NCBI RefSeq assembly: GCF_019430945.1
Contig: NZ_JAHYCB010000020.1
Coordinates: forward strand, 1-64,000
Reading direction: 5' to 3'
From: Neorhizobium populisoli
Lineage (GTDB): Bacteria > Pseudomonadota > Alphaproteobacteria > Rhizobiales > Rhizobiaceae
Length of the DNA stretch: 64,000 nt
Made by a program: the position numbers and the translations under genes. Below the pieces are notes generated by a model. It saw nothing but the letters and a program-made list of their open reading frames with translations. It did no database searches and was not told where the DNA came from. Shown piece after piece: positions 49,672 to 59,014 of this stretch. The stretch's first letter is position 1. Every line of letters starts with the position of its first letter.

Positions 49672-51057
49672 TCATTTCGTTTGTCTTGCATGGCCCAGCA
49701 GAGCAGCCGCACCCTCACCAGCGAAGCGCCCGAGCACCACGGCGGTCAGCAGGCCATTGCCGCCGAGATAGCCGTAGGATGCTGGACCCGAGAGACCGCG
49801 CGCCGCGCCGCCTGCGGCAAACAGATTGGGAAGCGCCGAACCGTCTGGTCGCAAGACACGCGCCGACGTATCCACCATCAGGCCGCCCTGGGTGTGAAAC
49901 AGCGCGCCACGCACGCGAACGGCTAGAAACGGTCCTTCCAGGGGCGATACATCCGTAAAATCCCGTCCGAACCGATCGGCGGTAACGCCATCGATTGCCG
50001 CCCGGACCTGATCGAAGCTTGCTTGCAGCGCCTCGTGCGGTACCCCGATCTTCGCGGCAAGTTCGCCAATGCTCTCCGCAGTCATCACCGAGCCGCTTTC
50101 GAGCACGCGGTGATAATCCTGAAAGGTCAGCGCCGGTTCTTCGCAGCGCTTGTCATAGATCGTCCAGGCGGTGCCGCCCGGTTGGTCGAGCACTTCGGAT
50201 GCCTGTTCTGAGTAACCGCTCATCTCGTTGGAGAAGCGCTTGCCGGTGTTGTTCACCTGAAAACCGCCGCGGATGACCAGTGCCCATGTGACGGGCAGGT
50301 TGGGGCCATCGGCGACACAATGACCCTGGTAGCCGCCGAGATCGGCCGTTGCCGCACCAAGGGCTTCGCCCCAGCGGAGCGCATCGCCGGTCGAGCCATG
50401 ATGGCCGCAATAGACGGCCTCCGCCATGCCGGGGATATGCTGCGCGACGATCGAAGTATCTGCGCCATAGCCGCCGGTCGCCAGCACGATCGCGCCGGCG
50501 CCGATTGCCTTGTCTTCGCCATTCAGGCTGTAGCCGACGACTTCGACGCGACCGTCTTCAGCTGCAAAGAGGTTTTGCACGAGCGCGCCGGTGACGATCC
50601 TGGCGCCTGCTGCCTTGGCGGCCGCCAGCAAATTGGCTTCCATCTCTACGCCGGTGCGGCTTTTCGGGACATGATAGCGGTGGACGGCATGGCCGGGATA
50701 AAGAATGTCGTCGAGCAGTTCGAAATGCACGCCATGCCGGTCATGCAGCCATTCGACGGCTGGGCCGGAGGCTTGCGCGACGGCGCGAGCGAGATGTTCG
50801 TCGGTCTTGCCCTTGGCTTTTTTCATGATGTCGGCGAGGAAAAGCTCCGGGCTATCCTCGATGCCTTTTTCCCGCTGGAAGCGGGTGCCGGCGCCGGGCA
50901 ACATGCCCAGTGTCATCGCCGTATTGCCGGCCGGCTCCGCATCGCGTTCCAGCACGGTGACGGAAAGGCCGGCTTCGCGGGCGGCGAGGGCGGCACAAAG
51001 GCCGGCAGCCCCCGCGCCGATGATGACGACATCGGCCTTGTCGTCTCCGGCGATCAT
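49672..51057 (-). CDS. FAD-dependent dehydrogenase/reductase (fumarate reductase flavoprotein family)
   Basis: The 461-residue flavoprotein has the N-terminal FAD Rossmann motif VVIIGAGAAGLCAALAAREA with Glu at the end of the second strand (VLERD), GNTAMTLGMLPGAGT and HTQGGLMVDTSARVLRPDGS, and ends LFAAGGAARGLSGPASYGYL followed by GGNGLL. This is the fumarate-reductase/tricarballylate-dehydrogenase/ketosteroid-dehydrogenase family, which oxidises or reduces a C-C bond next to a carboxylate. There is no signal peptide or heme domain, so it is cytoplasmic. It probably makes or removes the double bond in the pathway intermediate. The start overlaps the tautomerase gene by four bases. Confidence 0.88.
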   Translation of the reverse strand: MIAGDDKADVVIIGAGAAGLCAALAAREAGLSVTVLERDAEPAGNTAMTLGMLPGAGTRFQREKGIEDSPELFLADIMKKAKGKTDEHLARAVAQASGPAVEWLHDRHGVHFELLDDILYPGHAVHRYHVPKSRTGVEMEANLLAAAKAAGARIVTGALVQNLFAAEDGRVEVVGYSLNGEDKAIGAGAIVLATGGYGADTSIVAQHIPGMAEAVYCGHHGSTGDALRWGEALGAATADLGGYQGHCVADGPNLPVTWALVIRGGFQVNNTGKRFSNEMSGYSEQASEVLDQPGGTAWTIYDKRCEEPALTFQDYHRVLESGSVMTAESIGELAAKIGVPHEALQASFDQVRAAIDGVTADRFGRDFTDVSPLEGPFLAVRVRGALFHTQGGLMVDTSARVLRPDGSALPNLFAAGGAARGLSGPASYGYLGGNGLLTAVVLGRFAGEGAAALLGHARQTK

Positions 51058-51545
51058 GCGGCGATCCAGATCGCGTATCCGGAAATCAGCTTGCCGGAAA
51101 TCGTGAAACGCTCGACGAACCGGGCGGAGCCTGCGGTTCCTTCCGCGAAGATCAGAACGCTCTCGTCGTTGACGGATTCATCAAAACGGAGATAGGTCCG
51201 GCCAGCGGCGGATTTCATCAATCCGGCCAGATCGGTCGCGGCGCCTGTGGCATCGGTGGCCGCGAATTCCGGCGTGAGGAATACCGAGGCTTTTCCCGCA
51301 TCACCCGATACAAGGGCTTTCGCGAAGTCTGAAACCACATCAGCAGCCGGCGGCAGCGGCGGGCCGGGCACGCGTGGAATGCCGCCGCGGGCGTAAGAGC
51401 TTGGGGCGACTTCGCGAATGACTGTGATCGTGCCCTCCGGCACGGCCGCGATGACGGAACGCACGACGCGCGCCATGCCCTTCATCAGACGCGCCTTGGT
51501 CTCCGCATCATATCCTTCGATCAGCGTGGTCTCGATGACGGGCAT
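51054..51545 (-). CDS. 4-oxalocrotonate tautomerase domain fused to an NTF2-like domain
   Basis: The 163-residue protein starts MPVIETTLIEGYDAETKARL, a 4-OT tautomerase with catalytic Pro2, running to about residue 62 with EVAPSSYARGGI. A short proline-rich linker (PRVPGPPLPP) joins it to a SnoaL/NTF2-like domain (~70-163: VVSDFAKALVSGD, RFVERFTISGKLISGYAIWI). Both parts can isomerise or hydrate small acids. Tautomerases of this size are normally single-domain. In the operon it may act on the enol or imine product made by neighbouring enzymes. Confidence 0.82.
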   Translation of the reverse strand: MPVIETTLIEGYDAETKARLMKGMARVVRSVIAAVPEGTITVIREVAPSSYARGGIPRVPGPPLPPAADVVSDFAKALVSGDAGKASVFLTPEFAATDATGAATDLAGLMKSAAGRTYLRFDESVNDESVLIFAEGTAGSARFVERFTISGKLISGYAIWIAA

Positions 51546-51566
51546 GGTATCCTCCGATTGGTTGGC

Positions 51567-52175
51567 TCAGCCGAGTTCGGCGCAGATTTCGGCAATGGTA
51601 GCGACGCGGGCGACCGGCTTCAGCGCCTCGATCGCGGTATTGTGGGTCGCGGCCGAGAAGGCGGCGCAGCCGTCGGACAGCACGGTCGTGTCGAAATCGC
51701 GGACATGCGCGTCACGCACCGTGGAGGCGACGCCGCCATTGGTGACGATGCCGCCGACGATCAGCCGCTCGATGCCGCATTTCTTCAGCACCCATTCGAG
51801 CCGAGTCATGTAGAACGAGGAATAGGCCACCTTTTCCACGACGAGATCGGCCGGGGCCAGCATGTCGATCAGGCTGTTGCCCCAGCTGCCGGGCGCAAAA
51901 TCGCCCTTGCCGAGGAAGGGGCGCAGTTCCTTCAAGTGCGGCGAGATGATCGGCTCGCCGCCCTTGGCCGGCACCAGCGTGAACTGGGCCGAGATGATCC
52001 AGCCACCCTTGGCGCGCAAGAGATCGACCAGCGGCTTGATCCGCTCCGGGAGGGCGGCGATTTCCGGTGCGCCCTGATTCGCGCGGCCATAAGCGCCCTT
52101 CGGATCGAGAAAGTCGTTGGTCAGATCGACCATGATCAGGCCGGTCTTCTTGATCGGGAAAGAATGCCCGCTCAT
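51567..52175 (-). CDS. Isochorismatase-fold protein with the nucleophile Cys replaced
   Basis: The 202-residue protein keeps the isochorismatase-family fold and two of three catalytic residues: Asp17 (IMVDLTNDFLDP) and Lys115 (VVEKVAYSSF). The nucleophile loop reads GGIVTNGGVASTVRDAH, where the family has TNxCVxST, so the Cys is Gly148. Family amidases (nicotinamidase, biuret hydrolase, maleamate amidase) need this Cys; isochorismatases without it act by acid-base chemistry. It may therefore be a non-amidase hydrolase or lyase. The HyuA gene overlaps its start by four bases. Confidence 0.85.
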   Translation of the reverse strand: MSGHSFPIKKTGLIMVDLTNDFLDPKGAYGRANQGAPEIAALPERIKPLVDLLRAKGGWIISAQFTLVPAKGGEPIISPHLKELRPFLGKGDFAPGSWGNSLIDMLAPADLVVEKVAYSSFYMTRLEWVLKKCGIERLIVGGIVTNGGVASTVRDAHVRDFDTTVLSDGCAAFSAATHNTAIEALKPVARVATIAEICAELG

Positions 52176-54247
52176 GCTTTGCGCTCCATGATAACGTTGC
52201 CGAAATCATCGACGCGGGCCTTGAGGTCGGGATCAACCAGAACTGTTGCGTCGGGCTGTTCGAGAATGGCGGGACCCTGAATTTTAGCGCCGACCGGCAG
52301 TTCGAGACGGGCATAAATCGCCGTGTCGTGCCAGCCGCCGTCGAACCAGACCGGGCGGCTGCCGCGTTTTGCCTGTTCCACCGTCGTGCCCGGCTCGGGC
52401 GCCAGCGCCTGAAGGCTGAAATGCGGGCGGCGGCCGATAGCCGAGGTACGCAGGTTGACGATCTTGGCCTGGAGGCCTGGCAGAAGCCGGCTGAACGAGG
52501 CCTGATAGGCGGCGTCGAAGGCCGCCTGGACGATCTCGCGGGTGACGCCGGTCGATCCGTTCTCGATCGTTACCGGCAGCGGTACCGAAACCGTATGCGT
52601 CTGGCCGACATAATGCATGTCGAGTTCGAAGATGAGGTCGATGCGCTCGATCTGCAGGCCAGCTTCCTCAACGATCTGGCGGGCGGCTTCCGCTTCAGCC
52701 ACCATGCGCTTGTCGAGGACTTCGGTATCGAGTGCGGCCACCGTCAAGTTGACGGTCTGCACCTGGTCGTGGCGGATATCGGCGATGACGCAGCCGAGCG
52801 CCGAGGTCACGCCTGGGTAACGCGGCACGAGCGCTGCCTGCAGGCCGACATCCTTGATCAGCGCGCCGGCATGCAGCGCGCCGCCGCCGCCAAAGGGCAC
52901 GGCAACGAACTTGGCCGGATCATGGCCGCGCTCGATGGAGACGAGGCGGATCGCGCCCGCCATGCGCCCGTCAGCAATCTTGACGATCGCTTCGGCGGCT
53001 TCCATCACGCCGAGGCCGGTCGGCTTCGCCACATGTTCCTCGATGGCCTTTTTCGCGGCTTCGACATCAAGGCGCGCCAGCTTGCCGCCGATCGGACGTT
53101 CGGCATTGATGCGGCCGAGCACGATATTGGCGTCGGTCAGCGTCGGGCGGGTATTACCCTGCGCATAGGCGACCGGGCCGGGACGCGAGCCGGCGCTTTC
53201 CGGGCCGACCTGCAACAGGCCGCCGGCATCCACATGGGCGATCGAGCCGCCGCCGGCGCCGATCGTGGTGATCTCGATCATCGGCGTGCGGATGACGAGG
53301 CCGAAATCGATCGTTGTCTGGGCCGAAAGCGAGGTTTCGCCTTCAACGACCAGCGAGACGTCAAAGGACGTGCCGCCCAGATCGCCGGTGATGATGTTGG
53401 GGAAACCGGCCGCCTTCGAGATTGCCGCCGCGGCGATGACGCCCGCGGCCGGGCCGGACAGCGCGGTGCGCACCGGCAGGCGACGGGCAGTTTCGGTCGA
53501 CATGACGCCGCCGTTCGACTGGACGATATGGAAACGCCCGCCAAAGGCTTCGCTCTTCAGCGCATTCGTCAGTTTGCCGAGATAACCGCCCACGACCGGC
53601 TGCAGATAGGCGTTGAGCGCCGTGGTGGAGGTGCGTTCGAATTCGCGGATCTCGGGCAGGATCTGCGACGAGCAGGCGACGTTTTCGTTCGGCCAGACGG
53701 ATTGTGCGGCTTCGAGTGCAGCCATTTCGTTGGCCGGGTTGGCATAGGCGTTGATGAAGACGATGGCGAGTGCTTCCGCACCGGCGGCCAGCGCACGACG
53801 GGCGGCAGCCTTCACCTGTTCCGGATCGAGCGTTTCGCGCACCGTGCCATCGGCCAGCACGCGCTCGTTCACCTCGAAGCGCAGGTCGCGTTCGATGACC
53901 GGCACGAAATCGCCCCAGAGGCCCCAGGTGTTGAGACGGTCGCGGCGACGCATTTCCAGCACGTCGCGGAAGCCGGTGGTGGTGATGAGAGCCGTGCGGG
54001 CGCCCTTGCGCTCCAGGAGCGCATTGGTGCCGACTGTCGTACCGTGAACGATCGAGCCGAGTTCTGCGACCGGGCCGAAGGTCTTCAGGCCTTCGAGAAA
54101 GCCGATAGCCTCGTCGCCGCGGTTGGAGGAGACCTTGGCGGTGCGGAATTTTCCGGCCGCAGCATCGTAATAAAAGAGGTCGGTGAAGGTGCCGCCGACA
54201 TCGACGCCGACGACGGAGGAGCCGCTGGTTTTGATGTGCGTGTTCAT
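52172..54247 (-). CDS. hyuA: Hydantoinase/oxoprolinase family protein, HyuA subunit
   Basis: The 691-residue protein has the N-terminal ASKHA nucleotide-binding motif VVGVDVGGTFTDLFYYD, GSIVHGTTVGTNALLERKGA, GPAAGVIAAA and ITGDLGGTSFDVSLV, all typical of HyuA/N-methylhydantoinase A. With HyuB it forms an ATP-dependent ring-opening enzyme (5-oxoprolinase, N-methylhydantoinase) or a related carboxylase subunit. The length is normal. The genes for HyuA and HyuB overlap by four bases, as is usual. Confidence 0.93.
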   Translation of the reverse strand: MNTHIKTSGSSVVGVDVGGTFTDLFYYDAAAGKFRTAKVSSNRGDEAIGFLEGLKTFGPVAELGSIVHGTTVGTNALLERKGARTALITTTGFRDVLEMRRRDRLNTWGLWGDFVPVIERDLRFEVNERVLADGTVRETLDPEQVKAAARRALAAGAEALAIVFINAYANPANEMAALEAAQSVWPNENVACSSQILPEIREFERTSTTALNAYLQPVVGGYLGKLTNALKSEAFGGRFHIVQSNGGVMSTETARRLPVRTALSGPAAGVIAAAAISKAAGFPNIITGDLGGTSFDVSLVVEGETSLSAQTTIDFGLVIRTPMIEITTIGAGGGSIAHVDAGGLLQVGPESAGSRPGPVAYAQGNTRPTLTDANIVLGRINAERPIGGKLARLDVEAAKKAIEEHVAKPTGLGVMEAAEAIVKIADGRMAGAIRLVSIERGHDPAKFVAVPFGGGGALHAGALIKDVGLQAALVPRYPGVTSALGCVIADIRHDQVQTVNLTVAALDTEVLDKRMVAEAEAARQIVEEAGLQIERIDLIFELDMHYVGQTHTVSVPLPVTIENGSTGVTREIVQAAFDAAYQASFSRLLPGLQAKIVNLRTSAIGRRPHFSLQALAPEPGTTVEQAKRGSRPVWFDGGWHDTAIYARLELPVGAKIQGPAILEQPDATVLVDPDLKARVDDFGNVIMERKA

Positions 54248-55983
54248 GCGGCTGCTCCTTCGCGCAACGTCTTCGTTGCATTCAAATCGATATTGCCTTC
54301 GGCATCGGTCTCGACGCCGTAGATGTCGCGGGCGGACTCGCGGCTGACGAAGCCGAGACGTACGTCGCGCGCGACCTTCTCCGCCGGACGCGTTTTCGGA
54401 TTGCCGAAACCACCGCCGCCGGGGGCTTCGATGCGCACGCGCTGGCCGGGCTTGATACGCACGTCAGCCACCTTGGATGCGAGCGGCGGCGAATGTTCGC
54501 CGTCATCGGCCTGCCAGGTGAAGCGGTTGAGCGCCGCTTCACCGCCGCCGGCCACGCCGAAGGGGGCATAGACGCCGCGTTCGCCGAGCAGGAAGACGTC
54601 GGCATCGGTCATGGCCTCGACCTCGTAGATCGCGCCGACGCCACCGCGGTGATAACCGGCGCCGGCCGAATCCGGGCGCAGCGCCCATTGGGTGAACAGC
54701 ACCGGATAGGAGGCTTCCATGATTTCCGCAGGCGGGATGGTCGCCATGGAGATCGGGTTGTTGGCGTGGTTGAGGCCATCGCTTTCCGGATTGCCGCCGA
54801 GGCCGCCGCCGAAGAAGGAGAACATCACGTAACGCGAGCCGTCATCCCGGTATCCGGCGATGGAGAGCGCGTTGATCGTGCCGAACGGGCCTGCCGTAGC
54901 GCGGGCCGGATCGGCCTGGGCGAGCGCCCCGAACACGACGCCGATGACGCGCAGGATGGTTTCCGTGTATCCGCCGACCGGCTTCGGCGGCTTGACGCCG
55001 AGGAGCGTGGTTTCGGGAATGATGAATTCGATCGGCCGCAGGCAGCCTGCATTGGCCGGAACGCTGGTGAAGACGTGCTTTAGCGCCACGTAGCAGCAGG
55101 CCGCCGCTGTCGAATAGGCGATGTTGAGCGGGCCGGCGCAGGGACCGGAGGAGCGGGAGAAATCCAGCACCATCTCGTCGCCCTTGATCGTCAGGTCGAG
55201 CGCGATGGTGAGCTTGCCCGGCGTGATGCCGTCATTGTCGAGATAGTCTTCGAAGACGTATTTGCCGTCCGGCAGCGCGCGGATTTCCTCGCGCATCATC
55301 GCCTCGGCCCGGTTCGAGAAGGCCTCAAAGGCGGCTTCGACGGTGTCGTCGCCGTAGGAGTCGAGCAGCTCGCCGAGACGCCGTTCGCCGAGATCAAGCG
55401 CGTTCAGCTGGCCGTTCAGGTCGCCGTAGTTGGACAGCGGTACGCGGGAATTGGCCGAAAGAATATCGACGATATCGTTGTTGATGACGCCCTTGGTGAA
55501 GAGCTTGACCACCGGAATACGGACGCCTTCCTGAAAGCTTTCCGTTGCCTTGGCGTTGAAGCCGCCTGGCACGTTGCCGCCGATATCCAGCCAGTGGCCG
55601 ACCGAGGCGATCCAGCAATAGAGCTTGTCGTCACGGAAGACCGGCCGCACGAGGCGGAAGTCATTCAGATGCGTGCCGCCCGCATAAGGGTCGTTGAAGA
55701 GAAACGTGTCGCCCGGCGAAAGATTGCCGTCGCGTGCCACCTTCTCGATGACGGCTTTCACCGCAAAGGCCATGGCGCCGACGAAGATCGGCAGGCCGCG
55801 CGTGCCCTGCACGAGCGTCGCGCCGGTTTCCGCGTGATAGAGGCCGTGGCAGGCGTCGCGCGCTTCGGCGATGATCGGATTGAAGGCGGAGCGATAAAGC
55901 GTTGCGTCCATCTCGTCGGCGATCTGCTCCAGCCGCCCGTTGAGGATGGCGAGCGTTACGGGATCGAGCGTTTTCGTAGTCAT
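54244..55983 (-). CDS. hyuB: Hydantoinase/oxoprolinase family protein, HyuB subunit
   Basis: The 579-residue HyuB protein has the family's LDPVTLAILNGRLEQIADEM, FLFNDPYAGGTHLNDFRLVR, VGHWLDIGGNVPGGFN, and GGVGAIYEVEAM near the C-terminus, ending APGGGGFGNPKTR. It pairs with HyuA for ATP-dependent hydrolysis of a cyclic amide or imide. The start overlaps the lyase gene by four bases. Confidence 0.93.
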   Translation of the reverse strand: MTTKTLDPVTLAILNGRLEQIADEMDATLYRSAFNPIIAEARDACHGLYHAETGATLVQGTRGLPIFVGAMAFAVKAVIEKVARDGNLSPGDTFLFNDPYAGGTHLNDFRLVRPVFRDDKLYCWIASVGHWLDIGGNVPGGFNAKATESFQEGVRIPVVKLFTKGVINNDIVDILSANSRVPLSNYGDLNGQLNALDLGERRLGELLDSYGDDTVEAAFEAFSNRAEAMMREEIRALPDGKYVFEDYLDNDGITPGKLTIALDLTIKGDEMVLDFSRSSGPCAGPLNIAYSTAAACCYVALKHVFTSVPANAGCLRPIEFIIPETTLLGVKPPKPVGGYTETILRVIGVVFGALAQADPARATAGPFGTINALSIAGYRDDGSRYVMFSFFGGGLGGNPESDGLNHANNPISMATIPPAEIMEASYPVLFTQWALRPDSAGAGYHRGGVGAIYEVEAMTDADVFLLGERGVYAPFGVAGGGEAALNRFTWQADDGEHSPPLASKVADVRIKPGQRVRIEAPGGGGFGNPKTRPAEKVARDVRLGFVSRESARDIYGVETDAEGNIDLNATKTLREGAAA

Positions 55984-56867
55984 GCTGCGTTGCCCTTCTT
56001 GGAAGGAACGAAGGTCTCGTATTCGCGTCCGGCCTGCAGCATTTCCGGCGTGCCGATCAGCTCGTTCAGGTCGTTGAACTGGAACATCCGGTCACGGAAA
56101 GGTTCATTGCTGCCATTGGCGCGGAGCGAGCGGTAATAGTCCTGGGCGGTGCGGGCGATGGCGCGCACGATGCCGCCGGGGAAGATGACGATCTTGAAGC
56201 CGAGTGCGGCAAGCTCGTCCGCCGTCATCATCGGCGTATCGCCACCCTCGACCATGTTGGCGAGCAGCGGCAAGCGCGGGCCAAGCGCCTTGCACACGGC
56301 TTCCAGCTGTTCCTGCGAGCGGGGAGCCTCGACGAACAGAACGTCGGCGCCGGCATCGGCATAAAGCGAGGCGCGTTCGATCGCCGCTTCGAAACCCTCG
56401 ACAGCGACCGCATCGGTGCGCGCGACAATCAGGGTCTCCTCTGTGGTGCGGGCATCGACGGCGGCCTTGATCTTGCCGGCCATTTCGGAGGCCGAGATCA
56501 GCGACTTGTCCTGCAGATGGCCGCAACGCTTCGGCAGCGTCTGGTCCTCAAGCTGGATGGCGCTGGCGCCGGCCCGTTCGAAGGTCTTGACCGTCCGCTG
56601 CACATTCAGCGCATTGCCATAACCATTGTCGGCATCGACGATGATCGGAGTTTCGACCCGCTGGCGGACGAGTTCGATCACGTCGGCGACTTCCGTCATC
56701 GAGACGAGACCGATATCAGGGCGGCCGAGCTTGGTATAGGCGATCGCCGCGCCGGAGAGATAGAGCGCGTCAAAGCCGGCATCGGTGGCGATGGAGCTTG
56801 TGAGCGCATCGTAGATCCCCGGGGCCACGATCGGGCCGGGACGGGACAGGAGGGTTTTCAAGGTCAT
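55980..56867 (-). CDS. Isocitrate lyase/PEP mutase superfamily lyase (PrpB-like)
   Basis: The 295-residue protein has the superfamily pattern: VAPGIYDALTSSIATDAGFD, YLSGAAIAYTKLGRPDIGL, IVDADNGYGNALNV (Mg-binding Asp), the loop LPKRCGHLQDKSL with the catalytic KRCGH, and IVARTDA. This is the methylisocitrate-lyase/oxaloacetate-decarboxylase group; KRCGH supports C-C lyase activity on a 2-hydroxy-tricarboxylate or related acid. ATG 56867 is chosen because AAGGAAG lies upstream; an in-frame ATG at 56897 lies inside the MmgE/PrpD gene. It and the MmgE/PrpD protein echo the 2-methylcitrate cycle. Confidence 0.9.
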   Translation of the reverse strand: MTLKTLLSRPGPIVAPGIYDALTSSIATDAGFDALYLSGAAIAYTKLGRPDIGLVSMTEVADVIELVRQRVETPIIVDADNGYGNALNVQRTVKTFERAGASAIQLEDQTLPKRCGHLQDKSLISASEMAGKIKAAVDARTTEETLIVARTDAVAVEGFEAAIERASLYADAGADVLFVEAPRSQEQLEAVCKALGPRLPLLANMVEGGDTPMMTADELAALGFKIVIFPGGIVRAIARTAQDYYRSLRANGSNEPFRDRMFQFNDLNELIGTPEMLQAGREYETFVPSKKGNAA

Positions 56868-56868
56868 T

Positions 56869-58284
56869 TCAGGCTTCCTTGATCGCTGGCTGGGCAAGCA
56901 GGCTATTCAGGCCTGTCAGGTCCGGCGCCGTTTCGATCGTTTCAATGGCATTCAGGATGCGGTCGGCATGGGCCTTGCCCCAGACCGGCACGGCGAGCTC
57001 GAAGAACTTCGCGCGGACTTCATCTGGCGTGTAGGGATCGACCGCATCGCCGCGATTGGTCATGGTTTCGGCGGTCAGCACGCGGCCGTCGGCAAGGTGG
57101 ATCGTCAGATGCGCCGGGCGCTTGTCCGGCAGCATGGCGGTGTATTCCAGCTTTTCGCGGACGGAGACCTTGTGGGCCAGCGCCCGGATCGTCTCGTTGT
57201 CGACGGAGGCCTGGCGGAAAGCAGGCACTGAGGCCTCGCCGTTGATGATCGTCGTGGCGATCGCGAAAGGCAGCGAGAATTTTGCCGCCAGCATGTTGGA
57301 GGGTTCGAGGCTGTCGAGCTGCGCCGCATAGGCATAGGTCTCGACCTCGATCGAGGCGATATCTTCGGGTGCGATCCTGCCGTGGGCCGCAATCAGCGAA
57401 CGGACGACATCGAGCGAACCGTGGGTAAAGCGGCAGGCGGCATGGCGCTTGAAATAGTTGCGCTGGATTTCGTAACGGCCGCCGAGTTCATCGGCCATCA
57501 TCTCCGGCTTGAAACCCTCAGCCAGGATGCCGCTATAGACGGTGCGAACGGAGTCGATTTCGCCCTTGAAGCCTGAGGCGACCATATCCCAGGCCATCAT
57601 GCCGTTGCGGTTGGAAAAACCGCAGAAACTGTTGCGCACGGTGGCGCCTTCCAGCATTGCCCGGAGGCTGGCGCCGACGCTGAGCGTCGCGGCAACGTTG
57701 ATCGTCTCGATCAGCGCTTCCTCGTCAGCTCCCTCGAGCACGGCGGTTGCGAAGGCGGCGCCGATCGTGCCCCAGGTTCCGTGCGGATGAACGGTCGGAC
57801 GCAGGCGGCAAGCGGCTCCCGCCCGCGCGCCGGCCTCGTAACCGAGGATGAAGGCGGTCATGAAGCCACGACCGTTCTTGCCGCCGGCAAGCGCGGTGGA
57901 CAAGGCCGCCGGCAGAACGTGAATGCCGGGATGGCCGCGGGCAAAGGAATTGCCTTCGTCGAGTTCCAGTGCAGTGCCGGCGGTGCCATTGATGAAGGCC
58001 GCATCGTCGCCGCGCAGTGAAACGCCGGCACCCACCGCCGCTACATCGCCGCGACCGCGTTTGGCGAGACGCTCAGTGAGCTTCAGCAGTTCCGGTTCCT
58101 GCATGCCGGATGCCATGGCGCCGATGCAATCGAGCAGGACGAGTTTCGCCTGCGCCACCAGTTCCGGCGAGAGCTTGTCGAATGTCAGCGTCGTGCCGAA
58201 GCGGCCCCATTGGGTCAGCCAGTCGGGCCTTGGTTCGGCCAGAAGCACGGATGCGGGAACAATCCCCGGGGTAACGATGGTCAT
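56869..58284 (-). CDS. MmgE/PrpD family protein
   Basis: The 471-residue protein has MmgE/PrpD features: LVLLDCIGAMASGM, FINGTAGTALELDEGNSFAR with GHPGIHVLPAALS, RPTVHPHGTWGTIGAAFATA, and HAACRFTHGSLDVV. Family members dehydrate 2-methylcitrate, decarboxylate cis-aconitate or isomerise related acids; Bacillus YxeQ and animal IRG1 belong here. The KRHAACRFTHG segment lines the active site. In this operon it acts before or after the PrpB-like lyase, one base downstream. Confidence 0.9.
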   Translation of the reverse strand: MTIVTPGIVPASVLLAEPRPDWLTQWGRFGTTLTFDKLSPELVAQAKLVLLDCIGAMASGMQEPELLKLTERLAKRGRGDVAAVGAGVSLRGDDAAFINGTAGTALELDEGNSFARGHPGIHVLPAALSTALAGGKNGRGFMTAFILGYEAGARAGAACRLRPTVHPHGTWGTIGAAFATAVLEGADEEALIETINVAATLSVGASLRAMLEGATVRNSFCGFSNRNGMMAWDMVASGFKGEIDSVRTVYSGILAEGFKPEMMADELGGRYEIQRNYFKRHAACRFTHGSLDVVRSLIAAHGRIAPEDIASIEVETYAYAAQLDSLEPSNMLAAKFSLPFAIATTIINGEASVPAFRQASVDNETIRALAHKVSVREKLEYTAMLPDKRPAHLTIHLADGRVLTAETMTNRGDAVDPYTPDEVRAKFFELAVPVWGKAHADRILNAIETIETAPDLTGLNSLLAQPAIKEA

Positions 58285-58315
58285 GATCGCGTCCTCCTAA
58301 GTCTCATCTTCGGGC

Positions 58316-59014
58316 CTAAAGCCCGAGATAGGCCCGCTTCAGTTCCGGGTTGGCGGAAATCTCGGCTGCGGTGCCGGACATGGTGATCGTGCCATTCTCG
58401 ACGATATAGGCGCGTGAAGCGACCTCCAGCGACTGAACGACGTTCTGCTCCACCAGCATCACCGGCAGGCCATCCTGGTTCAGCCGGCGCACGAGATTGA
58501 ACATTTCCTCGACCAGTAGCGGCGACAGGCCGAGCGACGGTTCGTCGAGGATCAGAAGTTTGGGTTCTGCCATCATGCCGCGGCCGATCGCCAGCATCTG
58601 CTGCTCACCGCCCGAAAGCGTGCCGGCTGCCTGACCCGTGCGCTCCTTGAGCCGTGGGAAGGTGGCGAAGACGTTTTCCAGGTTGCGGGCGCGGTTCTTT
58701 TTGCCGCGGCGATAGCTGCCGAGTTCGATGTTTTCGAGCACGGTCATGTTCGGGAAGATCTTGCGGCCTTCCGGCACATGGATCAGCCCCGCATCGACCG
58801 CGGCGGTCGACGAGCCGCTGAGGGTGACACCGTCGAAGACAATGCTGCCCGCCGTTACCGGCAGTACGCCGGACAGCGCCTTGTTGAGCGTCGTCTTGCC
58901 GACGCCATTGGCCCCAAGGACCGCAACAATCTCGCCCTTGCCGACGGAGATGTCGATGCCGCGCAACACTTCCACGGCGCCGTAGCCGGCGCGAAGGCCT
59001 TGGACTTCAAGCAT
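58316..59014 (-). CDS. livF: Branched-chain amino acid-type ABC transporter ATP-binding protein LivF
   Basis: The 232-residue ATPase has Walker A LGANGVGKTTL, signature LSGGEQQM, Walker B LLILDEPSLGLSPLL and VEQNV in the switch region, all LivF-type. It is the second ATPase of the Liv importer and overlaps livG by eight bases. The substrate here is probably not a branched-chain amino acid but the compound handled by the operon. Confidence 0.92.
   Translation of the reverse strand: MLEVQGLRAGYGAVEVLRGIDISVGKGEIVAVLGANGVGKTTLNKALSGVLPVTAGSIVFDGVTLSGSSTAAVDAGLIHVPEGRKIFPNMTVLENIELGSYRRGKKNRARNLENVFATFPRLKERTGQAAGTLSGGEQQMLAIGRGMMAEPKLLILDEPSLGLSPLLVEEMFNLVRRLNQDGLPVMLVEQNVVQSLEVASRAYIVENGTITMSGTAAEISANPELKRAYLGL

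Noticed and set aside
52328..54322. A 664-residue open frame on the plus strand antisense to hyuA
   Set aside because: It is a GC-rich shadow of a clear HyuA gene. It has Arg/His/Asp-rich composition, no motifs and no ribosome-binding site.
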